Shown: piece by piece, positions 1-7,890 of the stretch | Layout of the letters: each line of letters starts with the position of its first letter | Position numbering within the stretch: position 1 is the stretch's first letter | Assembly: GCA_050116035.1 (NCBI GenBank) | Contig: JASFPJ010000080.1 | Location: 1-11,685 of the forward strand | Source of the DNA: SOIA01 sp050116035 | GTDB taxonomy: Bacteria > Acidobacteriota > Aminicenantia > Aminicenantales > Aminicenantaceae | Direction: 5' to 3' | DNA: 11,685 nt | Translations under genes and position numbers: made by a program | Notes under the pieces: generated by a model | Databases searched by the model: none | What the model was told of the DNA's origin: nothing | The model's input: only the letters and a program-made list of their open reading frames with translations

Positions 1-15
1 ATAATTTCTCTCTAC

Positions 16-43
16 GAGATTGCCACGCTTCGCTCGCAATGAC
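16..43. repeat. Intergenic imperfect palindromic repeat
   Basis: On the minus strand this reads GTCATTGCGAGCGAAGCG followed by TGGCAATCTC. The outer arms ATTGC and GCAAT can pair, and the inner GC-GAA-GC can form a small loop, giving an imperfect hairpin. From general knowledge, sequences of the pattern GTCATTGCGAG...GAAGCAATCTC occur in many copies between genes of unrelated bacteria, so this is probably one copy of such a dispersed element. It lies about 75 bases downstream of the deacetylase stop. No T tract follows it on the minus strand, so it is not a classical terminator. Only one copy is visible here, so repetition in this genome is inferred. Confidence 0.6.
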
Positions 44-75
44 ACTTCTATCCTCATTATTTTAAATGGAAGTGT
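42..75. repeat. Short inverted repeat downstream of the deacetylase gene
   Basis: ACACTTC at 42-48 is the reverse complement of GAAGTGT at 69-75, with an AT-rich 20-base loop. The left arm overlaps the end of the palindromic element at 16-43, so the pair could mark the edge of that element or form a weak hairpin in the 3' untranslated region. There is no run of T after the stem. Seven paired bases in AT-rich DNA may also be chance. Confidence 0.3.
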
Positions 76-115
76 TACTTAATTACTGAGCATAAACACC
101 TGTTCCTTTTTTTGT

Positions 116-1144
116 TTAAAGCTTCCAGAATTGCTTTTGAGTTTCGAAAACCGGAGCCAGTTCTTTTTCAGTGATAGGGGATATTTCTTCTCCAATCTCG
201 GATTTTTTCCCTTCTCCCGCAAGTTGCAGAAGAACATGTTTGACGCCTTCCTGGAGTCCCTGCAGGTCATAGCCTCCCTCAAGGGTGAAAAGAATCCTGT
301 CCTTGGAGAACTTCTGGGCCAAGGTCATGAGTTCTGAGGTGAGAGCTCCGAATCCTTCTTTGCTAATCAACATCCCTCCCAGGGGGTCGGCTTTGTAAAT
401 ATCAAAACCTGCGGAGACAAGGATGAATTCTGGTTCAAAGCCTGCCGCGATAGGGGAGAGGATTTTTCTGAATATAAAGAGATAGTCTTCGTTTGTTTTC
501 CCTCCGGAGAGCGGGACATTGACCGTAAATCCGTTTCCTGGGTCCTGACCGGTCTCATCCCAGTATCCTGTTCCGGGATAATGTGGAAATTGATGCGTAG
601 AGAAATAGAGAATATCCTTCCGGTCGTAGAAGGAATGCTGGGTGCCGTTTCCATGGTGAAGGTCCCAATCGACAACCAAGATGCGCTTGATACCGAATTT
701 TTTGACCAGGTACTCAGCCCCTACGGCTACATTGTTAAAGAGGCAGAATCCCATGGCCCGAGAGGCTTCGGCATGATGGCCAGGAGGTCTGACAAGAGCA
801 AAACCGTTCTGGATTTTTCCCTCCATAACGAGGTCTATCGCTTTCAGGAGTCCACCGGCGGCGAGGAGTGCAACCTCATACGAGCGGGCAGAAGTGGCTG
901 TGTCAGGGTCAAGCTGCACTCTTCCTGTTCCTGAAGTTTTTTTGATGGTTTCTATGTAGGATGAGGTGTGAACCATCTGGATCTCTTTTTCTTCGGCCAG
1001 ATGGGGTTCGATCTCTGTGTACGGGAAGGATATATCTTTTTCCACCATACGGTAGATGGCTTCTATCCTCCGGGGATTTTCCACATGGAAAGCCCCCATA
1101 TCGTGTTCCATGTACCGCCAATCCTTAACAATTCCTGTTTTCAA
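116..1144 (-). CDS. Class II histone-deacetylase/AcuC/acetylpolyamine amidohydrolase-family zinc deacetylase
   Basis: This is a cytoplasmic arginase-deacetylase-fold enzyme of 342 residues, expected to remove acyl groups from lysine or small amines using zinc. The family's catalytic residues are all present: the histidine dyad H123-H124 (in RPPGHHAEA), zinc ligands D161 and H163 (in DWDLHHGNGT) and D253 (in KADPLGG), and the catalytic tyrosine Y292 (in EGGYDL). Its length and its N-terminus (MKTGIVKD, then EHDMGAFHVENPRR) fit the family. The start is TTG at 1144-1142, overlapping the TGA of the upstream symporter, with AAGGAGG five bases before it; the next in-frame ATG would cut into the conserved N-terminus. 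There is no signal peptide. In other bacteria such enzymes act on acetyl-CoA synthetase (AcuC) or acetylpolyamines. The substrate here is unknown; coupling to a symporter suggests a transported small molecule. Family assignment is very secure, substrate is not. Confidence 0.95.
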   Translation of the reverse strand: MKTGIVKDWRYMEHDMGAFHVENPRRIEAIYRMVEKDISFPYTEIEPHLAEEKEIQMVHTSSYIETIKKTSGTGRVQLDPDTATSARSYEVALLAAGGLLKAIDLVMEGKIQNGFALVRPPGHHAEASRAMGFCLFNNVAVGAEYLVKKFGIKRILVVDWDLHHGNGTQHSFYDRKDILYFSTHQFPHYPGTGYWDETGQDPGNGFTVNVPLSGGKTNEDYLFIFRKILSPIAAGFEPEFILVSAGFDIYKADPLGGMLISKEGFGALTSELMTLAQKFSKDRILFTLEGGYDLQGLQEGVKHVLLQLAGEGKKSEIGEEISPITEKELAPVFETQKQFWKL

Positions 1145-2574
1145 GCGGCCCTCCTTTCTTTAAAAAATGCACTCAATTTGTCAGGCGAAGGCTTGGGCGT
1201 CATCAGGCTGACTCCGATCAGGAGAGCGAGGGAGCAGAGGAGAGCCGGGTAGATGGCGGGGATGCCAAGTGGAAGGTGCCCCTGGACTTTATTGATGACT
1301 TCCCAGACAACAGTTGTTGTCAGCCCGCCCAGGATGGATAAGACTCCGCCCTGCACTGTGGCTCTTTTCCAGAAAAACACCGCGATTAAAGCGGGAGTGA
1401 TTCCGGCTCCGTAAACCGTGTAAGCGGCGTACGCCGCATCCAGAATTCGGGGAAAAAAGGAGATCAATGAATAGGATATTAAGCCCAAGACAATAACCGT
1501 TAGCCTTGAGTAGAGGATCATTTTTTTGTCCTCTAAGTCTGGATTGATGAACCTCTGGTAAATATCCCTGATGACATTCGTGGCTGGAACGAGGAGAAAG
1601 CTGTTCGCCGTTGAGATGATGATGGCCATTATGGCGATCAGGAGCAAACAGCCCACGATAACGGGCACTCCCTTATGGGCCACGAGGAGAATGATTTTCC
1701 CTGCTTCTTTGGCCTCGAGACCCTTGAAATAGCTGCTTCCGATAACAGCCAGACTCTGCAAAGCAACGCCGAGAAGTATGACTCCCACCACCCAGCCTAT
1801 GACGGATTTTCTCGCCTCTTTTTCATTCTTTGCTGAGAAAAAGCGCTGGTAGGTGTTGGCCATTCCCAGAGCCAGAAGGAATGTCGGAAAGAAATACCCC
1901 ATGGCCTGAGTCAAGGTCATATTGCCCAGGAAAGGGTGACTCCTTGGTGTGACGTTGGCCACGATAAAATCCATTCCTCCCACCTGATGGATGAGAAACG
2001 GAAGAGCGAGGAAGATTCCTGTGATCATGATAATTCCGTTGAAAATATCCAGGTAGGCGACAGAGATCATGCCGGCAAGCAGTGTGTACGTGATGACAAA
2101 AATGGCCACAATAATGATTCCGGATTTGATGGAGATTTTTCCCTCAGTGATGATGTTCAGCACCCAGCCTCCTCCCCGGAACTGGTAGCTGACAATTGTC
2201 AGATAGGCAATAATCGTGGCGATTGTGGCCAGGATTCGGGCCCACTTGTTGTACCTGGCTTCCAGGATGTCCGGGACAGTGAACTGACCGAATCTGCGGA
2301 CTCTGGCGGCGATAAAGAAGACGATGATGATGCCCAGCCAGCCTCCGCTGCTTCCGATGAGAGACGAATAGCCATGGTTATAGCTGAGGTCTGAAACACT
2401 GAAGATATCTCCTGAGCCGATCCATGTCGCAAGCAGAGTTCCGACGAGAATAGGGGCGGTTAAAGTCCTTCCCGCGACCAGGAAGTCTTCCTTTTTTTTC
2501 AGGCGTTTAGCCAGCTGGAGACCGAAGAAAAAGAGGATAATGAGGTAACCCAAGATGCTGAACAGATAGACCAT
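1141..2574 (-). CDS. Sodium:solute symporter family protein (SSS, TC 2.A.21), second of a tandem pair
   Basis: This 477-residue inner-membrane protein has about 13 hydrophobic segments, the first at residues 3-21 and the last near 438-458. SSS proteins carry solutes such as sugars, amino acids, acetate or pantothenate with Na+. Family marks are EDFLVAGR (29-36), WIGSG (51-55), a helix carrying STANS at 321-325 (the region that in SSS proteins supplies hydroxyls for the Na2 sodium site) followed by RDIYQRF, and YGAGITPALIA. It shares many blocks with the neighbouring symporter at 2690-4174, so the two are paralogues. The ATG start lies after an A-rich tract with only a weak AAGAAG ribosome site. 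The stop overlaps the start of the deacetylase. Substrate cannot be assigned; the acetate permease ActP is one SSS member, and a link with a deacetylase makes acetate or acetylated solutes possible. Confidence 0.93.
   Translation of the reverse strand: MVYLFSILGYLIILFFFGLQLAKRLKKKEDFLVAGRTLTAPILVGTLLATWIGSGDIFSVSDLSYNHGYSSLIGSSGGWLGIIIVFFIAARVRRFGQFTVPDILEARYNKWARILATIATIIAYLTIVSYQFRGGGWVLNIITEGKISIKSGIIIVAIFVITYTLLAGMISVAYLDIFNGIIMITGIFLALPFLIHQVGGMDFIVANVTPRSHPFLGNMTLTQAMGYFFPTFLLALGMANTYQRFFSAKNEKEARKSVIGWVVGVILLGVALQSLAVIGSSYFKGLEAKEAGKIILLVAHKGVPVIVGCLLLIAIMAIIISTANSFLLVPATNVIRDIYQRFINPDLEDKKMILYSRLTVIVLGLISYSLISFFPRILDAAYAAYTVYGAGITPALIAVFFWKRATVQGGVLSILGGLTTTVVWEVINKVQGHLPLGIPAIYPALLCSLALLIGVSLMTPKPSPDKLSAFFKERRAA
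1150..1156 (-). promoter_or_regulatory. Strong ribosome binding site for the deacetylase, inside the symporter gene
   Basis: The minus strand reads AAGGAGG, then GCCGC, then the TTG start. The site also encodes the two arginines near the end of the symporter (ERRAA). A full anti-16S match at five bases' spacing explains the use of a TTG codon and fixes the start. It also implies translational coupling, because ribosomes ending the symporter stop on top of the deacetylase start. Confidence 0.85.
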
Positions 2575-2689
2575 TTTTTTTCTTCTTTCTTTTTATTTTT
2601 TATGGAGAATTCAATTCAATCATCTGGACCATTCTGTCCATTCTGAACGGATAATCCATTTTCAAAGCCAAGCGTTCGTGTTCGGATAG
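2575..2689 (-). other. Gap between the two symporter genes with short repeats
   Basis: This 115-base gap holds two copies of CCATTCTG (2629-2636 and 2638-2645, plus strand) and a small hairpin, TGGAC (2625-2629) with GTCCA (2636-2640). On the minus strand, A-rich sequence then runs into the start of the downstream symporter. I see neither a T-tailed terminator nor a convincing promoter, so cotranscription of the symporters is plausible. The repeats could be a regulator site or chance. Confidence 0.35.
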
Positions 2690-4174
2690 TTAAGCTTGAG
2701 CTTTTTTCTTTTCAGGGAAGAATTTTTCCAATTCCTCAGGCTTCGGCTTTTCGGTCAGGAGGCTGACGATTATCAGCGAACCCAAAGATATGGCCAGTGC
2801 AGGGTAGATAATAGGGATTCCCCAGGGATCTCCATCAGGAGCCAGGTGCGGCGGGAGAACTTCTGCTAAAATTTTGAGCACGATGGCGGCAATAGTCCCG
2901 GAAAGGATAGAGGCCAATCCTCCGGCTTTAGTTGTTCTTTTCCAGGCCAAGGCGGCAATGAGAGCTGGTGTTATCGCGACTCCATAAATTGTATACGCAA
3001 AATATGCCATGTCGAGCACTGAGGTCAGTCTCATTGCAAGGAAAAACGCTATGAGGCCGATGACGACGACGAATACTTTTTGCAGAGCCACCATGACATT
3101 CTGCTGAGGTTCGGTCTTTTTGAAACGCTGATAGATATCACGCATGATGGTTGTTGTTGGAGAAAGGAGGTAATTCATGCCTGTGGATATGACTACAGCA
3201 CAGGCTGCACCCAAGAGTAGAACTCCGACAGGAGCAGGGACGAGGCTTTTGGCGGCCATGAGCACGACTTTGCCACCTTCCTTGGGGATTGTCAGATCAA
3301 GCTGGTCCTTGAATTTGCTGTAAGCAAAAACCGCAATAACGACGACAACTGTCTCGACAAACACGGTCCCGATCGTCCAGAGAAGAACTGCTTTTTTCGC
3401 ATCTCTAGGAGTTTTGGCGCTGTAGAATTTCTGGTACATGCTCTGGACTCCCATGAGCAGGAGCATCGTTGCGAGGAAGTAGCCGCCAACCTTTAAGAAA
3501 GGATGCGCACCGAACTGTTCGTTGACGACAGCAAAATACCCTGGATCGAGCGTTTGTGTGGCCTGTGGGAATCCACCGACAGCAAGATAAACAAAAGGAG
3601 TCGCCAGTAAACATGCGAGCAAGATGATGATACCGTTTGGCAAATCTGTGTAGGCAATCGCAATCATCCCTCCAAGAGCTGTAAAGAGGATGACGAATAC
3701 TGCGGCGATGATTGTGCCAACCGAGCTGGGAATCGCTCCATCGGTGGCCACATTGAGGATAAAGCCTCCAGCCACAAACTGATAAGAGACGATGGCTGTA
3801 AAGGAGATGATAAGAGCAAAGGCTCCCACTAGTCGAGCAGCCGGTCCGTAGCGGACTTCGAGGATATCTCCGATAGTGTACTCGCCGAAAGTCCTGATTT
3901 TTCCGGCAAGAAAGTAGATAACGACAATACCGACCCAGGCACCTGCCGCCAGCCAGAGAGCGGAGAAACCTGCCTTGGATGCAAATTCAGCGCCGGCGAT
4001 AAAAGTTCCTGAGCCGATCCAAGTGCAGATCAGTGTGAAAACCATGACTCCGGTCTTCAGGCTTCGACCTGCCACCATAAAGTCTTCCTGGCTTTTTACG
4101 CGTTTGGCTCTGTAGAAGTTAAATCCGGTTAGAACGAGAAGGTATGCAAGGATTATCCAGAGATAAATAGACAT
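2690..4174 (-). CDS. Sodium:solute symporter family protein (SSS), first of a tandem pair
   Basis: This 494-residue multi-pass inner-membrane transporter has about 13 predicted hydrophobic helices and a short charged C-terminal tail. It is a paralogue of the symporter at 1141-2574, with matching blocks such as EDFMVAGR (30-37), TWIGSG (51-56), IVSYQF, RDIYQRF (345-351) and YGVAITPALIA. In the helix expected to carry the Na2 sodium site, the neighbour's STANS is STGMN here (330-334): the first serine and threonine are kept but the later serine is lost, so cation use or substrate may differ. The ATG start has AAGGAGG five bases upstream, a strong and unambiguous ribosome site. It is the first gene after SMC on this strand, separated by 170 bases. 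Substrate cannot be inferred from sequence alone. Confidence 0.93.
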   Translation of the reverse strand: MSIYLWIILAYLLVLTGFNFYRAKRVKSQEDFMVAGRSLKTGVMVFTLICTWIGSGTFIAGAEFASKAGFSALWLAAGAWVGIVVIYFLAGKIRTFGEYTIGDILEVRYGPAARLVGAFALIISFTAIVSYQFVAGGFILNVATDGAIPSSVGTIIAAVFVILFTALGGMIAIAYTDLPNGIIILLACLLATPFVYLAVGGFPQATQTLDPGYFAVVNEQFGAHPFLKVGGYFLATMLLLMGVQSMYQKFYSAKTPRDAKKAVLLWTIGTVFVETVVVVIAVFAYSKFKDQLDLTIPKEGGKVVLMAAKSLVPAPVGVLLLGAACAVVISTGMNYLLSPTTTIMRDIYQRFKKTEPQQNVMVALQKVFVVVIGLIAFFLAMRLTSVLDMAYFAYTIYGVAITPALIAALAWKRTTKAGGLASILSGTIAAIVLKILAEVLPPHLAPDGDPWGIPIIYPALAISLGSLIIVSLLTEKPKPEELEKFFPEKKKAQA

Positions 4175-4179
4175 GAGAT

Positions 4180-4186
4180 CCTCCTT
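4180..4186 (-). promoter_or_regulatory. Strong ribosome binding site of the first symporter
   Basis: The minus strand reads AAGGAGG, then ATCTC, then ATG. The motif and its five-base spacing match the site in front of the deacetylase, which supports both starts. It predicts strong initiation compared with the A-rich leader of the second symporter. Confidence 0.8.
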
Positions 4187-4308
4187 CTGTTTTGAATCTT
4201 AGAGCTCCCCATCAATCTAAAGGCCTTGTTTTGGGGTTAATCACTGTCAATTTATTTCCAAGCACATCGTGAATTCATTTCGAGCTCTTTGGGCTATAAA
4301 TCTTCTTA

Positions 4309-4336
4309 ATGATATCCAGTTGGTTGAGTAATTCAA
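4309..4336 (-). promoter_or_regulatory. Weak promoter candidate ahead of the symporter-deacetylase group
   Basis: In the 170-base gap after SMC, the minus strand carries TTGAAT (4336-4331), a 16-base spacer and TATCAT (4314-4309), matching the sigma70 boxes at 4 of 6 and 5 of 6 bases. A TTGACA also occurs further down the gap but has no suitable -10 box at the right distance. No terminator was seen after SMC. The gap is long enough for a promoter, but this match is weak. Confidence 0.25.
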
Positions 4337-4344
4337 GAGTTTTT

Positions 4345-7300
4345 TTAACTTGCTTTTTCCTCTTTTTGTTCGAGTTTTATGGAATAGAGGCTGGTGATAT
4401 TCGGCTCAGCCATGGTTGTTCCGTGGATATAATCGGCCACTTCCATGGTCTTGGTGTTGTGGGTAATGATGATGAATTGTGTTTGTTCTTTGATTTTTTT
4501 CATCAGCTCCAAAAACCGTGTCAAATTAACGTCATCCAGAGCCGCATCCACTTCATCCAGCACGCAGAATGGAGTGGGTTTATACCGGAAGAGTGCGAAG
4601 AAAAAGGCCAGGCTGGTCAGGCTCTTTTCCCCTCCAGAGAGAAGAGAGAGTGTCTGCACCTTTTTTCCCGGGGGTTGGGCTTTGATTTCTATTCCACTGT
4701 CTAAAGGATGGCTCTCATCTGATAGCGAGAGCGCAGCTGTGCCTCCGTTGAACAGGATAGAGAAAACATCCTGGAAATGCCTGTTGACATCTGTCAGAGC
4801 TTTCAAGAACTGAATTTTGCTCTCCTGGTCGATTTTTTTGATGGCTTCGCGTGTTGTATCTATGGATTCCCGTAGGTCTTTTTTCTGCTGAATAAGAAAA
4901 TCATAGCGTTTTTTCTGGATCATGTATTCTTCTTCTGCCATCAAGTTGACAGATTTGAATTTCTGGAGCTTGTCTTCGAATTCTGCCAGTTTTTCCTCGA
5001 TTTTCGTATCCGGAACCTTCTCCTCAGGAATTTCTTCTTTGACTTCCTTGAGAGTCTTTTTAAGGTCCTGCCAGCAGCTCTCCTCAAGATTCACCAGGTC
5101 TCTATCCGACTCCGCTTTGCTGATTTCCCGTTTGACTCGCTCTTCTTTTCTGGCCTCGCTTTCTTCTCGCAGCTGCTCTATTTTATCTTCCAGGTCATTT
5201 TGCTCTGTTTTCTGCTTCTGCAGGAGAGATTCGTCCTGAACGAGTGTCTTTTCTTTTCTTCCACGTTCTTTTTCGAGCTCTTTCACTTTATCTGATATGT
5301 TTTTAATGGTTTTTTTTGCCCGAATCCTGTCCTTCTCGCAGTTCTGGATTTCTTCCTCAAGAGAATTCTCTTTACTGACGAGATTTTCCTGCCTGCCTTT
5401 CAGTGTTTTTAGCCTGCGTTCCAGGTTGTTGATTTTTTCATCGAGAAGGTCAAGCCCTGCCTTCAGTTCAAAAAAATCTTTCTTTTTCTGTTCGTTTTTC
5501 TCCTGTTGTCGTGCGATTTCCTTTTCTTCTTTCTCGAGTTTTTCCTTTAATGTGTTTTCTTCCTCTTTTAATTTTTCAAGGGAAAGGGAATCTTTTTTAC
5601 GGGCCAAACTCTCTCGGTCAGTACTCAAGGCCTTTATCTCGTTATTCAAGATTTCGATATTGGCTTTGATTTTCTCTGTCTCTGTTTGGTCATACTTTTT
5701 TTCCTTCTCGACTTCTTCAATCTTTCTTTCCAGTTGATCGATGATTGTGAGTTTGTCCTCGATCTCCTCTTCTAGCTTTTGTTTTTTCTCGTTGTTTTTT
5801 TCAAGCTCCAGACTGAAAGGTTTGACCTTTTTCTCGATCTGCCCGAGCCGCTCTTCAATCTTCTTTATCTCGAGACCGAGAGTGAAAATTCCTTCTGTTT
5901 TCTGGCCCAGTTTCAGCAGGCCGGAGGAAAACAGCAGGTCTCCTTGAGGAGTGATGTAGTTCAGAGAAGGGTGGAGGAGCCAGAGCTGGATGGCGCTTTC
6001 AATCTCTTTGACTACTGCCGCTTCCTGAAGATGAATGCGGTCTTTAATTTTGGGATCCGGCTTGAGATAGGACGTGAAAAGTCCCAACACGCGAGGGTCT
6101 TCATAGATTTTTGATGGAATTTTCTCTTTTTTTTGAGAGGAGAGGAGGATGAAATTTCCTCTTAATTTTTTATCGTTTAAAGTTTTCAATAGGTCCTGAG
6201 CCGGAACGAGCGTCGCTTTGGCTTCGTCTTTCCAGAATACATCGATCAGAGGCGCATGCTCAGCATCTGATTCGATGGAGTCAGCCAGGATGCCCAGAGT
6301 TCCGGGGATGTCCTCAGAGATGCCGGCGTCTCTTTCTTTTTTCTCCAGTTTTTTTAGTGCCTGAAGGTGATGTGTTTCCTCCTCAGCTTCGGCCTTTAAA
6401 CTGGAGATTTTGTTTTGAAGGTTGTCGATAGAGGAAAGAATCCCATTCAATTCTTCTTGATGAGCAGAGAGCGCTTTTTTCTTCTCATCCATGGACTCCT
6501 GAGTTTGCTGGAGTTCTTCTCTTTTCTGCTCCAGAATGCTGGTTTTTTGAGCCAGAAGGGAACGCTCATTCGAGAGCTGCTCCTTGAGTTTTTCCTCCTG
6601 ACGAACGATTAATTCAACTTCTTTTTCAATCCTCACGTTTTCATTCTTTATTTCTGTGTGTGCAGAGAGCTTCTGGAAGTATTCGTTCCTCATGGATTCC
6701 AGAGTGTTTCCCCTTTCTTCCAATTTTTCTTGAAACACTTGATTTTCCTTGTCCGCTTGACTGAGAGCCTTTTGATTTTCGGAAAAAGTTAGGCGTGTGT
6801 TTTGAATTTCCTCGTCCACTTCGGTGATTTCTTGAGCAATCTGAAGCTTTTCCTGTTTAACCTCTTCTAAGTTTGTGATCGCTCTTTTCTTCTGCTCCTG
6901 GACAAACTCGGTTCTCTTCGCTTCCTTGTCTTTATCTGTTTCCAACTGGGAATGCTGAGACCGGAGTGCGAACAGGTTTTTCTGGCTGTCTTTGATTGAT
7001 TGTTCAAACTCCCAGACTTCCTTTCTCTTAGCGGCCAGGTTTTTTTCTTCCGCTTTAAGGAGAGAGACGATTTCTTTTTCCTGACTCATGCATATCTCAT
7101 ACTGGTGCGTGATGTCATGCAGGTTCTCTTCAACTTGCAAGATTTTTTTCCGGTAATGGAGAGAGGTAAGCTTCCTGATTTTTTCTCTCAATTGCCGGTA
7201 TTTGATCGCCGCATTCGCCTGCCTCTTCAGCGAGTTCTTTGCTCTCGATACTTCGGAGATGATGTCTTCCAGCCTGGTCAGATTCAACTCACTGATTTCC

Positions 7301-7821
7301 AGTTTGTTCTGAGCCTGTCTTTTCTTGGTTTTGTAATATGCTGTTCCCGCGGCTTCTTCAAGAAGCAGCCTTTTCTCCACTGGCTTGGATGTGAGAAAGA
7401 GCCCGATCTGACCCTGCTCTATGACGAAATATTCCTTTTCGGCGATGGATCGATTCCATAAAGCGTCCTGTATGTCTTTCAGCCTGACCACTTTTCCGCC
7501 CATCCTGTATTCACCCTCACCTGAGCGGAAAACGCGGTGGTTGATGATGAGTTCTTCATTCTCATCGGCCAGGAAAAGAGCGACATCCGCCATCCCTAGC
7601 GCTGATCTTTGTGTGTTTCCGTTGAAGATGATGTCTTCGCTTCTCTCTCCTTTCAGGGATTTTGCTCTCTGCCCGCCAAGAACCCAGAGGAGGGCATCAA
7701 CAATGTTGCTTTTGCCCGTACCGTTAGGCCCGACGATGGCTGTAATGCCGGAGTGAAAAATGATTTTGGTTCGTTCGGGGAATGATTTGAATCCTTGGAG
7801 TTCTATCTTTTTTATGAGCAT
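4345..7821 (-). CDS. smc: Chromosome segregation/condensation ATPase SMC
   Basis: This complete 1158-residue SMC protein is the ATPase of the bacterial SMC-ScpAB complex that loops and separates chromosomes. The N-terminal head has Walker A GPNGTGKS (31-38), a Q-loop region at about 133-143 and EEAAGT (155-160). Coiled-coil arms rich in E, K and Q span about 165-500 and 645-1000, around a hinge at about 505-640. The C-terminal head has FNGG (1024-1027), the ABC signature LSGGEKS (1061-1067), Walker B FCVLDE (1085-1090), a D-loop and the switch histidine H1121 in ITHN. The ending, MEVADYIHGTTM then SIKL, is typical of bacterial SMC. The hinge is recognisable but divergent (see findings). The ATG start has no good Shine-Dalgarno; AAGGAAA lies too far upstream. 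A promoter candidate sits about 70 bases ahead. scpA and scpB are not in the window. Confidence 0.97.
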   Translation of the reverse strand: MLIKKIELQGFKSFPERTKIIFHSGITAIVGPNGTGKSNIVDALLWVLGGQRAKSLKGERSEDIIFNGNTQRSALGMADVALFLADENEELIINHRVFRSGEGEYRMGGKVVRLKDIQDALWNRSIAEKEYFVIEQGQIGLFLTSKPVEKRLLLEEAAGTAYYKTKKRQAQNKLEISELNLTRLEDIISEVSRAKNSLKRQANAAIKYRQLREKIRKLTSLHYRKKILQVEENLHDITHQYEICMSQEKEIVSLLKAEEKNLAAKRKEVWEFEQSIKDSQKNLFALRSQHSQLETDKDKEAKRTEFVQEQKKRAITNLEEVKQEKLQIAQEITEVDEEIQNTRLTFSENQKALSQADKENQVFQEKLEERGNTLESMRNEYFQKLSAHTEIKNENVRIEKEVELIVRQEEKLKEQLSNERSLLAQKTSILEQKREELQQTQESMDEKKKALSAHQEELNGILSSIDNLQNKISSLKAEAEEETHHLQALKKLEKKERDAGISEDIPGTLGILADSIESDAEHAPLIDVFWKDEAKATLVPAQDLLKTLNDKKLRGNFILLSSQKKEKIPSKIYEDPRVLGLFTSYLKPDPKIKDRIHLQEAAVVKEIESAIQLWLLHPSLNYITPQGDLLFSSGLLKLGQKTEGIFTLGLEIKKIEERLGQIEKKVKPFSLELEKNNEKKQKLEEEIEDKLTIIDQLERKIEEVEKEKKYDQTETEKIKANIEILNNEIKALSTDRESLARKKDSLSLEKLKEEENTLKEKLEKEEKEIARQQEKNEQKKKDFFELKAGLDLLDEKINNLERRLKTLKGRQENLVSKENSLEEEIQNCEKDRIRAKKTIKNISDKVKELEKERGRKEKTLVQDESLLQKQKTEQNDLEDKIEQLREESEARKEERVKREISKAESDRDLVNLEESCWQDLKKTLKEVKEEIPEEKVPDTKIEEKLAEFEDKLQKFKSVNLMAEEEYMIQKKRYDFLIQQKKDLRESIDTTREAIKKIDQESKIQFLKALTDVNRHFQDVFSILFNGGTAALSLSDESHPLDSGIEIKAQPPGKKVQTLSLLSGGEKSLTSLAFFFALFRYKPTPFCVLDEVDAALDDVNLTRFLELMKKIKEQTQFIIITHNTKTMEVADYIHGTTMAEPNITSLYSIKLEQKEEKAS

Positions 7822-7890
7822 GTTGTGAACGGCGGCTTTCCTTGACAGCTCTAAACGATATTCTGAATTTTATCTGTTCAAGGAATAGCT

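Noticed and set aside
91..118. Possible T-tailed terminator from the plus-strand T run near the left edge
   Set aside because: The T run is on the strand opposite to transcription and reads as A on the minus strand, so it cannot end the deacetylase transcript.
1936..2394. 152-codon plus-strand open frame, rich in Asp and Ser
   Set aside because: It is antisense to conserved symporter helices; the acidic composition comes from reversed hydrophobic and glycine codons.
4201..4290. Two GAGCTC-centred words facing each other in the gap before the first symporter
   Set aside because: The words are short and self-palindromic, about 75 bases apart, with no T tract; they do not make a convincing terminator or operator.
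5297..5737. 146-codon plus-strand open frame antisense to SMC
   Set aside because: Its Ser/Phe-rich product is what the reverse complement of E/K-rich coiled-coil codons gives; it is a shadow of smc.
7000..7461. 153-codon plus-strand open frame antisense to SMC
   Set aside because: It overlaps the SMC head and coil sequence completely and shows no motif of its own.
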